Shown: piece after piece, positions 57,041 to 64,000 of the stretch | How the letters are laid out: each line of letters opens with the position of its first letter | How positions within the stretch are numbered: the stretch's first letter is position 1 | Assembly (NCBI RefSeq): GCF_000716445.1 | Contig: NZ_JNWK01000027.1 | Coordinates: forward strand, 1-64,000 | Direction: 5' to 3' | Source: Streptomyces wedmorensis | GTDB lineage: Bacteria > Actinomycetota > Actinomycetes > Streptomycetales > Streptomycetaceae | Length of the DNA stretch: 64,000 nucleotides | Translations under genes and position numbers: made by a program | The notes under the pieces: generated by a model | Databases searched by the model: none | Seen by the model: the letters and a program-made list of their open reading frames with translations, nothing else | Told to the model about the DNA's origin: nothing

Positions 57041-58728
57041 CGCGCCTCCTCGGCCAAGGCGGGTCCCGGGTCGGGCAGGGCGGGGTCCGGGTCGGGCAGG
57101 GTGGGGTCGGTCAGGGCATCGGGGAGGACGACGGTGAACTCGGCGCCTCCGTCCGGACCGGGGGCCACCAGGGCGGTGCCGCCCCGGCGCTCGGCGAGCC
57201 GGCGTACGAGGGCGAGGCCGAGACCGCGCTTCCCGTGCGACGGGAGTTCCTTGGTCGTCCAGCCCTCGGTGAAGATCAGCTCGCGGCGCTCCTCCGGGAC
57301 GCCCGGGCCGCTGTCCGAGACCCGCAGCACGACCGTACGGTCCTCGGCGCGGAAGGCGACGCCGATCCGGGCGCCGGGGGTGCCGGCGACGGCGTCCAGG
57401 GCGTTGTCGACGAGGTTACCGACGACGGTCACCAGCTCGCGCGGGTCGACCAGCCGGTCCGGCAGCAGCGAGTCGGGCGCGAGGCGCAGCTCCACCGCGC
57501 GCTCGGCGGCGACGGTGGCCTTGCCGACCAGGAGGGCGGCGAGGAGCGGATCGTGGATCTTCTCCGTGACCTGCTCGGCGGTGGCCCGGTGCACCCCGAC
57601 CACCTCGGTGACGAACTCGACCGCCTCGTCGTGCATCTCCAGCTCCAGGAGACCCAGGAGCGTGTGCAGCCGGTTGGCGTGCTCGTGGTCCTGGGCACGG
57701 AGGGCGTCGATCAGACCGCGCGTCGAGTCGAGCTCGCGACCGAGGCGCTCCAGCTCGGTGCGGTCGCGCAGGGTCGCCACGGCGCCGCCGTCGTCGGTGG
57801 GCATCCGGTTGGCGATCAGCACCCGGTGCCCCCGGACGGTGACCAGGTCTTCGCCGGTCACCCGGCCGGCGAGGACGTCCGCCGTGCGGCCGGTGCCGAG
57901 GACCTCGTCGAGCGGCCGGCCCGCCGCCTCGGGACCGAGGCCGAGGAGCCGCTGGGCCTCGTCGTTCATCAGGCGCACGGAGCCGTTCCGGTCCAGGGCG
58001 ACGACGCCCTCGCGGATGCCGTGAAGCATGGCCTCGCGTTCGGCGAGCAGCGCGGAGATGTCGGAGAAGGCCAGGTCGTGGGTCTGCCGCTGGAGCCGCC
58101 GGGAGATCAGGTACGCGGCCAGGGCCCCGGCCGCGAGCGCGCCGCCCGCGTAGGCGAGGAGTCCGGGGATGGCGGCGAGGAGCCGGTCGCGGACGCTGTC
58201 GTACTCGATGCCGACGGAGACGGCGCCGACGATCCGCCCGTCCGCGTCCCGCAGCGGCACCTTGCCGCGTGCCGAACGCCCCAGCGTGCCGTCGTCGATC
58301 TCCATCACCTCGTGCCCGGCCAGGACGCTGCTCGGGTCGGTGGAGACGAGCCTGCCGATCTGGGCGGGGTCGGTGTGCGACCAGCGCACCCCGCGGGTGT
58401 CCATGACCACGACGTACTCGGCGCCCGTCGCGGTCCGGATCCGCTCGGCCTCCGTCTGCACCGGACCCCGCGCGGACGGCGGGCTTCCGGTGAGGTCGGC
58501 GGCGAGCCGGGGCGACGCGGTGCTGTCGGCGATGGCCAGCGCCTGCCGCATCGCCTGGTCGTCCAGCTGCGCGCTGAGCGGGGCGAGGAAGAGCCCCGTG
58601 GCGAGTACGGTCACGCCGGTCGCGATGGCCAGCTGCATCAGCAGGACCTGCGAGAACACCCGCCGCGGCCACCCGAACCGCCGACGGCGCGCCAGGGGGC
58701 GCGGGGGGCTGGCCTGTGCGGGGTTCAT
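57037..58728 (-). CDS. CitA/DcuS-type sensor histidine kinase
   Basis: A 563-residue protein with start ATG 58728; the frame is open further upstream through low-complexity repeats, which I exclude. Two helices (near residues 28-50 and 190-212) bracket an extracellular sensor of the sCache/CitA type (ALPLSAQLDDQAMRQALAIADS to GIEYDSV, in outline). A cytoplasmic PAS domain follows. The atypical H box is AQDHEHANRLHTLLG; then VVGNLVDNALDAV (N box), DSGPGVP and GKRGLGLALV. The C-terminus carries a DP-rich repeat (PDPDPALPDPGPAL). It senses a small extracellular carboxylate and acts with the overlapping response regulator. Confidence 0.92.
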   Translation of the reverse strand: MNPAQASPPRPLARRRRFGWPRRVFSQVLLMQLAIATGVTVLATGLFLAPLSAQLDDQAMRQALAIADSTASPRLAADLTGSPPSARGPVQTEAERIRTATGAEYVVVMDTRGVRWSHTDPAQIGRLVSTDPSSVLAGHEVMEIDDGTLGRSARGKVPLRDADGRIVGAVSVGIEYDSVRDRLLAAIPGLLAYAGGALAAGALAAYLISRRLQRQTHDLAFSDISALLAEREAMLHGIREGVVALDRNGSVRLMNDEAQRLLGLGPEAAGRPLDEVLGTGRTADVLAGRVTGEDLVTVRGHRVLIANRMPTDDGGAVATLRDRTELERLGRELDSTRGLIDALRAQDHEHANRLHTLLGLLELEMHDEAVEFVTEVVGVHRATAEQVTEKIHDPLLAALLVGKATVAAERAVELRLAPDSLLPDRLVDPRELVTVVGNLVDNALDAVAGTPGARIGVAFRAEDRTVVLRVSDSGPGVPEERRELIFTEGWTTKELPSHGKRGLGLALVRRLAERRGGTALVAPGPDGGAEFTVVLPDALTDPTLPDPDPALPDPGPALAEEAR

Positions 58729-59032
58729 GCCCGAAACGGTACGGCGCCACGCACGGCGACCGGAAACGCGACCGGCAACGGGGGTCGGCGGCGCGGACCC
58801 CGGAGGCGAACCCCGGGGCGCGAGCCTCGACCCCTGAGGCGCGAACCCGAAGCACGGGTCCCGCGCCGTCCACCCCGCGCCGCGCCTCCCCGCGCACCCC
58901 GCGCCGTGCACCCCGCGCCGCGCCCCCCGTACCCCGCGTCGCAGCCCCAGCGGCGCCGGTGCGTCCCGTGGCGCTGCCTATCCTGGGGGTTTCCCACGGC
59001 CGTGGGGCACGAAGGAACCGGAGGCACGTCCC
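58729..59032. repeat. GC-rich repetitive region between divergent kinase and CobW-type genes
   Basis: 304 bases. From about 58770 to 58950 it is filled by variants of gcgcgagcctcgacccctgag-like and cgcgccgcgccccccgtacc-like phrases, with repeated ccccgcgccg and gcgcacccc elements. GGAGG at 59020-59024 is the ribosome binding site of the next gene. No gene or clear promoter seen. Confidence 0.6.
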
Positions 59033-60082
59033 TTGACCACGCAGCAGATCCCCGTCGTCGTTCTCGCCGGGTTTCTCGGAGCCGGGAAGACCACGCTCCT
59101 GAACCACGTGCTGCGCAGCGCCCGGGGCACCCGTATCGGCGTCATGGTCAACGACTTCGGGGACATCGGGATCGACGCGATGACCGTCGCCGGACAGGTC
59201 GGCTCCACGGTCTCGCTGGGCAACGGGTGTCTGTGCTGCGCGGTGGACGCGAGCGAGCTCGACGAGTACCTGGAGGTCCTGGCCCGGCCCGCCTCACGGC
59301 TCGACGTGATCGTCATCGAGGCGAGCGGCCTCGCCGAGCCGCAGGAACTGGTCCGCATGGTGCTGGCCAGCGAGAACGAGCGGATCGTGTACGGAGGACT
59401 GGTCCAGGTCGTCGACGCGGCCGAGTTCTCCGCCACCCGACAGCGGCACCCCGAGACCGACCGGCATCTGCCGATCGCCGACCTCGTCGTCGTGAACAAG
59501 GCCGACCGGGTCTCCGAGGACGAGCTGCGGGACGTCCACGAGACGGTGCGCGGCCTCGCCGGCAAGGCCGTGGTCGTCGACGCACGGCACGGGCGGATCG
59601 ACCCGGAGCTGCTCTTCGACCGGGTGGTCCCCGAGGGGGAGATCGAGGGGCAGATGTCCATCGAGGACATCCTGTACGGCGAGGACGGCCCGCACGCCCA
59701 CCCGCACGCGGAGTACGAGACCGTCTCCCTGGCGGCCGCGGCCCCGCTCGACCCCCGGCGGCTCATGGCGTTCCTGGACTCCCGGCCCGAGGGTCTCTAC
59801 CGGATCAAGGGTTTCGTAGACTTCGGCGCCGCGGACCCGGCCAACCGCTACACCGTGCACGCGGTCGGCCGTTTCCTGCGCTTCTACCCGGAGCCGTGGC
59901 CGGAGGGCGAGGAGCGCCTCACCCAGCTCGTCCTGATCGGCTCCGGCGTCGACGCGGCCGGCCTGCGCAAGGAGCTCGCCTCCTGCGAGCTGAACGGCCC
60001 GCAGGACGCCCCCGACGAACACGGCATGTGGGGCGTCCTGCGGTACGTGCAGCGGACGGAGGAGGAACCGGACGAGAGCTAG
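59033..60082 (+). CDS. CobW/COG0523-family GTPase (metal chaperone-type)
   Basis: A 349-residue protein with TTG start at 59033 and GGAGG eight bases upstream. GTPase motifs are GFLGAGKTTLLNH (G1), IEASGLAEP (G3 region) and VVNKADR (G4). The metal-binding CxCC motif is in GNGCLCCAV. A short His/Glu-rich loop (GPHAHPHAEYE) precedes the C-terminal CobW_C domain (GLYRIKGFVDF). Members of this family deliver zinc, cobalt or other metals. I see no Zur operator in the upstream spacer. The stop codon TAG overlaps that of the convergent parC gene in the sequence CTAG (60079-60082). Confidence 0.92.
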   Translation: MTTQQIPVVVLAGFLGAGKTTLLNHVLRSARGTRIGVMVNDFGDIGIDAMTVAGQVGSTVSLGNGCLCCAVDASELDEYLEVLARPASRLDVIVIEASGLAEPQELVRMVLASENERIVYGGLVQVVDAAEFSATRQRHPETDRHLPIADLVVVNKADRVSEDELRDVHETVRGLAGKAVVVDARHGRIDPELLFDRVVPEGEIEGQMSIEDILYGEDGPHAHPHAEYETVSLAAAAPLDPRRLMAFLDSRPEGLYRIKGFVDFGAADPANRYTVHAVGRFLRFYPEPWPEGEERLTQLVLIGSGVDAAGLRKELASCELNGPQDAPDEHGMWGVLRYVQRTEEEPDES

Positions 60083-62538
60083 CTCGCCGGGCCCGCCACC
60101 ACGTCGACCGCGCGGGGAAGCGGGGTGCCCGAGCCGTCGCGACGGGGGTCGGGCTCGGGCAGCGGCACCGGGGCACCGGTCTTCTGCGCGGCGCGCGCCG
60201 GGGTGGCGCCGGCCCAGGCGAAGGTCAGGACGTCCTCGCCCTTCAGGAAGCGCTGGCAGCGGACGCCGCCGGTCGCGCGGCCCTTGCGCGGGTACTGGTC
60301 GAACGGCGTCAGCTTCGCCGACGTGCCCGTCGAGGAGTCGAGGGTGCCCGTGGAGCCCGCGACGGTGAAGACGACGGCGTCCGCCGCCGGATCGACCGCC
60401 GTGAACGAGAGCACCTCGGCGCCCGCGGTCAGCTTGATGCCCGCCATGCCGCCCGCCGGGCGGCCCTGGGGCCGTACCTGCGAGGCCTGGTAGCGGAGCA
60501 GCTGGGCGTCGGAGGTGATGAAGACCAGGTCCTCCTCGCCCGTGCGCAGCTCGGTCGCGCCGACGATCCGGTCGCCGTCCTTGAGGGTGATGACCTCCAG
60601 CTCGTCCTTGTTCGCCGGGTAGTCCGGGACCACGCGCTTCACCACGCCCTGGAGCGTGCCGATGGCCAGTCCGGGGGAGGACTCGTCGAGCGTGGTCAGG
60701 CAGACCACCGTCTCGTCGGCCTCCAGGGTCAGGAACTCGGAGAGCGGCGCGCCGCCGGCCAGGTTCGGGGCGCTCGCGGTGTCCGGGAGCTGCGGCAGGT
60801 CGATCACCGAGATCCGCAGCAGCCGGCCGGCCGAGGTCACCGCTCCGACGTCACCGCGCTGGGTGGCCGCCACCGCGGACAGGATCACGTCGTGCTTGAC
60901 CCGCGCGGCCTCCGGGTCGACCGGGGGCAGCTCCGCCGTCGCCGTACGGGCCAGCAGGCCGGTGGAGGAGAGCAGGACCCGGCAGGGGTCGTCCGCGACC
61001 TCGAGGGACACGGCAGCGACGGGCGCGCCGGCGGACTCGAGCAGGACCGTCCGCCGGTCGGTGGCGAACTTCTTGGCGACCGCGGCCAGCTCCGCCGAGA
61101 CGAGCTTGCGCAGCTCCTGGTCGGAGTCGAGGATGCCGGTCAGCTCGTCGATCTCGCCGTTGAGCCGGTCGCGCTCGGTCTCCAGCTCCAGCCGGTCGAA
61201 CTTGGTGAGGCGGCGCAGCGGGGTGTCCAGGATGTACTGCGTCTGGATGTCGCTCAGCGAGAAGCGCTCCATCAGGCGCTCCTTGGCCTGCGCGGAGTTT
61301 TCGCTCTCCCGGATGAGGCGGATGACCTCGTCGATGTCGAGCAGCGCGATGAGCAGGCCGAGGACGAGGTGGAGCCGGTCGCGCTTCTTGGTCCGGCGGA
61401 ACTCGGAGCGGCGCCGGACGACCTCGAAGCGGTGGTCGAGGTAGACCTCCAGGAGCTCCTTGAGGCCGAGGGTGAGCGGCTGTCCGTCGACGAGCGCCAC
61501 GTTGTTGATGCCGAAGGACTCCTCCATCGGCGTCAGCTTGTAGAGCTGCTCCAGGACGGCCTCGGGCACGAAGCCGTTCTTGATCTCGATGACGAGGCGC
61601 AGGCCGTGGCTGCGGTCGGTGAGGTCCTTGACGTCCGCGATGCCCTGGAGCTTCTTGGAGCCGACCAGGTCCTTGATCTTGGAGATGACCTTCTCGGGGC
61701 CGACCGTGAACGGCAGTTCGGTCACGATGATGCCCTTGCGGCGGGCCGTCACCGTCTCCACGGTCGCCGTGGCGCGGATCTTGAAGGAGCCGCGGCCCGA
61801 CTCGTACGCGTCCTTGATGCCGGCGAGGCCGACGATCCGGCCGCCGGTGGGCAGGTCGGGGCCGGGCACGAACCGCATCAGGGTCTCGAGGTCGGCGCCG
61901 GGGTGCCGGATCAGGTGCCGGGCGGCCGCGATCACCTCGCCGAGGTTGTGCGGCGGCATGTTGGTCGCCATGCCGACCGCGATGCCGGACGCGCCGTTGA
62001 CCAGCAGGTTCGGGTAGGCGGCGGGGAGCGCGACCGGCTCCTGCTCCTGGCCGTCGTAGTTCGGCGCGAAGTCGACCGTGTCCTCGTCGATGGACTCGGT
62101 CATGAGCAGTGCGGCCGGGGCCATCCGCGACTCGGTGTACCGCATGGCGGCCGGCGGGTCGTCGTTGCCGAGGGAGCCGAAGTTGCCGTGGCCGTCGACG
62201 AGGGGCAGCCGCATGGAGAAGGGCTGTGCCATGCGGACCATGGCGTCGTAGATCGACGCGTCGCCGTGCGGGTGCAGCTTGCCCATGACCTCGCCGACGA
62301 CGCGGGCGCACTTGACGAAGCCGCGGTCGGGGCGGAGGCCCATCTCGCCCATCTGGTAGACGATGCGGCGCTGGACGGGCTTCATGCCGTCCCGGGCGTC
62401 GGGCAGGGCGCGCGAGTAGATCACCGAGTACGCGTACTCGAGGAAGGAGCCCTGCATCTCGTCGACGACGTCGATGTCGAGGATTCGCTCCTCGAACGCG
62501 TCGTCCGGCGGCGGTGTCTTCGTGCTGCGGCGGGCCAT
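60079..62538 (-). CDS. parC: DNA topoisomerase IV subunit A (ParC)
   Basis: An 819-residue type IIA topoisomerase breakage-reunion subunit with start ATG 62538 ([19 protein letters not shown]). The quinolone-resistance region reads [17 protein letters not shown], and the active-site tyrosine is in [10 protein letters not shown]. The C-terminal beta-pinwheel lacks the canonical gyrase box QRRGGKG; a degenerate [10 protein letters not shown] is the nearest match. Together with a ParE-like partner 8 kb away, this favours topoisomerase IV over gyrase. GAAGGAG lies 11 bases before the ATG. The stop overlaps the CobW-type gene end; there is no terminator between them. Confidence 0.92.
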   Translation of the reverse strand: MARRSTKTPPPDDAFEERILDIDVVDEMQGSFLEYAYSVIYSRALPDARDGMKPVQRRIVYQMGEMGLRPDRGFVKCARVVGEVMGKLHPHGDASIYDAMVRMAQPFSMRLPLVDGHGNFGSLGNDDPPAAMRYTESRMAPAALLMTESIDEDTVDFAPNYDGQEQEPVALPAAYPNLLVNGASGIAVGMATNMPPHNLGEVIAAARHLIRHPGADLETLMRFVPGPDLPTGGRIVGLAGIKDAYESGRGSFKIRATATVETVTARRKGIIVTELPFTVGPEKVISKIKDLVGSKKLQGIADVKDLTDRSHGLRLVIEIKNGFVPEAVLEQLYKLTPMEESFGINNVALVDGQPLTLGLKELLEVYLDHRFEVVRRRSEFRRTKKRDRLHLVLGLLIALLDIDEVIRLIRESENSAQAKERLMERFSLSDIQTQYILDTPLRRLTKFDRLELETERDRLNGEIDELTGILDSDQELRKLVSAELAAVAKKFATDRRTVLLESAGAPVAAVSLEVADDPCRVLLSSTGLLARTATAELPPVDPEAARVKHDVILSAVAATQRGDVGAVTSAGRLLRISVIDLPQLPDTASAPNLAGGAPLSEFLTLEADETVVCLTTLDESSPGLAIGTLQGVVKRVVPDYPANKDELEVITLKDGDRIVGATELRTGEEDLVFITSDAQLLRYQASQVRPQGRPAGGMAGIKLTAGAEVLSFTAVDPAADAVVFTVAGSTGTLDSSTGTSAKLTPFDQYPRKGRATGGVRCQRFLKGEDVLTFAWAGATPARAAQKTGAPVPLPEPDPRRDGSGTPLPRAVDVVAGPAS

Positions 62539-62719
62539 CGCGGCTGCGGCTCCTTCACCAACAAGGTTGATCTGACGCGGACCATTGTGGACCGTGCCAC
62601 CGACAACGCCGACCGCGACCCGGAAGAGGGACATCAGGACCCGGCGGGAACTTCGCGAGGTGTCGGCGCGCTTGCATACAGTGGCAGGACTTTTTCACAT
62701 CGCGATCGAAGGGACGTAC

Positions 62720-64000
62720 ATGCCCATGGGTCACACGGCCACGGCCGAGGCCGGCTCCGGCGGCCTGACAGCGACCGAGCACCGGTTGGCGAACGGCCTG
62801 CGTGTGGTGCTCTCGGAGGACCACCTGACCCCGGTCGCCGCGGTCTGCCTCTGGTACGACGTCGGCTCGCGCCACGAGGTCGAGGGCCGCACGGGCCTCG
62901 CCCACCTCTTCGAGCACCTGATGTTCCAGGGTTCGAAGCAGGTCCACGGGAACGGCCACTTCGAGCTGGTGCAGGGTGCGGGCGGCTCGCTCAACGGCAC
63001 CACGAGCTTCGAGCGCACCAACTACTTCGAGACCATGCCGACCCACCAGCTGGAGCTCGCGCTCTGGCTGGAGGCCGACCGCATGGGATCGCTGCTGGCC
63101 GCCCTGGACGACGAGTCCATGGAGAACCAGCGGGACGTCGTCAAGAACGAGCGCCGCCAGCGGTACGACAACGTGCCGTACGGCACCGCGTTCGAGAAGC
63201 TCACCGCCCTCGCCTACCCGGAGGGCCACCCGTACCACCACACCCCGATCGGCTCGATGGCCGACCTGGACGCGGCGACGCTGGAGGACGCGCGGAACTT
63301 CTTCCGCACGTACTACGCGCCGAACAACGCGGTGCTGTCCGTCGTGGGCGACATCGACCCGGCGCAGACCCTCGCCTGGATCGAGAAGTACTTCGGCTCG
63401 ATCCCGCAGCACGACGGCAAGCGGCCCCCGCGCGACGGCTCCCTGCCCGAGGTCATCGGCGAGCAGCTGCGCGAGGTCGTCGAGGAGGAGGTCCCGGCCC
63501 GTGCGCTGATGGCCGCCTACCGGCTGCCGCACGACGGCACGCGCGAGTGCGACGCCGCCGACCTGGCGCTGACGGTCCTGGGCGGCGGCGAGTCCTCCCG
63601 GCTGCACAACCGGCTGGTCCGTCGCGACCGCACCGCGGTCGCCGCCGGCTTCGGCCTGCTGCGGCTCGCCGGCGCGCCCTCGCTGGGCTGGCTGGACGTG
63701 AAGACCTCCGGAGGCGTCGAGGTCCCGCAGATCGAGGCGGCCGTCGACGAGGAGCTCGCACGGTTCGCGGCCGAGGGCCCCACGCCCGAGGAGATGGAGC
63801 GGGCGCAGGCCCAGCTGGAGCGCGAGTGGCTCGACCGGCTCGGCACCGTAGCGGGCCGCGCCGACGAACTGTGCCGGTTCGCCGTGCTGTTCGGCGACCC
63901 GCAGCTCGCCCTGACGGCCGTGGACCGGGTCCTGGCCGTCACCGCCGAGGAGGTGCAGGCGGTCGCCGCGGCCAAGTTGCGCCCCGACAACCGCGCGGTC
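62720..64000 (+). CDS. M16-family zinc metallopeptidase (3' end outside window)
   Basis: The first 427 codons of a gene cut by the window edge; no stop occurs before 64000. The start ATG 62720 (MPMGHTATAEAG) has GAAGGGA upstream; a second ATG lies two codons later. The inverted zinc motif HxxEH is in GLAHLFEHLMF, and the distal glutamate in KNERRQRYDN. The N-terminal pitrilysin half is complete (to about residue 215) and is followed by the start of the second, inactive half. There is no signal peptide, so it is cytoplasmic. In streptomycetes two such genes often stand in tandem beside parC. It is divergent from parC. Confidence 0.92.
   Translation, partial: MPMGHTATAEAGSGGLTATEHRLANGLRVVLSEDHLTPVAAVCLWYDVGSRHEVEGRTGLAHLFEHLMFQGSKQVHGNGHFELVQGAGGSLNGTTSFERTNYFETMPTHQLELALWLEADRMGSLLAALDDESMENQRDVVKNERRQRYDNVPYGTAFEKLTALAYPEGHPYHHTPIGSMADLDAATLEDARNFFRTYYAPNNAVLSVVGDIDPAQTLAWIEKYFGSIPQHDGKRPPRDGSLPEVIGEQLREVVEEEVPARALMAAYRLPHDGTRECDAADLALTVLGGGESSRLHNRLVRRDRTAVAAGFGLLRLAGAPSLGWLDVKTSGGVEVPQIEAAVDEELARFAAEGPTPEEMERAQAQLEREWLDRLGTVAGRADELCRFAVLFGDPQLALTAVDRVLAVTAEEVQAVAAAKLRPDNRAV

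Noticed and set aside
49891..62538. Naming the type II topoisomerase genes gyrB and gyrA
   Set aside because: The A subunit lacks a canonical gyrase box and the gene order matches the streptomycete topoisomerase IV pair; gyrase genes would be near the origin.
1..64000. tRNA, rRNA, CRISPR arrays, insertion sequences, prophage or integrative-element att sites
   Set aside because: No tRNA-like cloverleaf, spacer-repeat array, transposase or integrase was recognised; the window reads as ordinary core chromosome.

Overview
The window is a stretch of Streptomyces (or very close relative) chromosome. The base composition is very GC-rich, third codon positions are almost always G or C, and starts are frequently GTG or TTG. 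The gene content and order (miaA, dapF, a RelA/SpoT homologue, hflX, a small siderophore locus, a DinG-type helicase, lexA, nrdR-nrdJ, rnhB, recQ, hrdB, parE ... parC) match, as far as I remember, the conserved core of the S. coelicolor chromosome around hrdB (about SCO5790 to SCO5837). I see no insertion sequence, prophage, CRISPR array, rRNA or tRNA; this is core chromosome with some accessory islands between conserved genes.

Layout. Positions 1-10.5 kb: an extradiol dioxygenase-like protein, an antitoxin-family protein with a repeat tail, a small acidic protein, then tRNA isopentenylation (miaA), lysine/peptidoglycan precursor synthesis (dapF), a (p)ppGpp enzyme, a secreted M1 peptidase and the ribosome-associated GTPase HflX. 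A consensus sigma-R (oxidative thiol stress) promoter sits before hflX. 10.5-13 kb: two tandem secreted trypsin-like lipoproteins. 13.3-19.5 kb: a four-gene NRPS-independent siderophore operon (aminotransferase, IucA/IucC synthetase, N-acyltransferase, second IucA/IucC synthetase) that lacks the decarboxylase and N-hydroxylase of the rhizobactin-type pathway. 19.5-26.4 kb: DNA repair and nucleotide supply (DinG-like helicase, LexA with an SOS box, NrdR with NrdR boxes, and the B12-dependent ribonucleotide reductase NrdJ).

26.7-34.6 kb: small enzymes (methyltransferase, TerD-like protein, arylamine N-acetyltransferase, YdbC-like protein, histidine phosphatase, ADP-ribosylglycohydrolase), then a divergent MFS drug exporter/TetR pair with two perfect operators, then RNase HII. 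34.7-46.2 kb: two unrecognised conserved-type proteins, a RecQ helicase with what looks like a fused phosphoribosyltransferase domain, two inverted DnaA boxes, a DUF4192 protein, a glycogen-debranching-like protein with an altered active-site motif, an NrtR-like NUDIX regulator with a probably leaderless promoter, an ABC ATPase fused to its membrane domain, and a FadR-type regulator.

46.5-64 kb: the principal sigma factor HrdB, a trypsin-like protease, a small zinc-ribbon protein, topoisomerase IV subunit ParE, a NarL-type two-component system, a DUF485/solute symporter pair facing a CitA/CitB-type two-component system, a CobW-type GTPase whose stop codon overlaps that of parC, topoisomerase IV subunit ParC, and the 5' part of an M16 peptidase cut by the window edge. 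Many gene ends are marked by long perfect hairpins without U-tracts, the usual Streptomyces terminator form. Several intergenic regions are filled by GC-rich minisatellite-like repeats.
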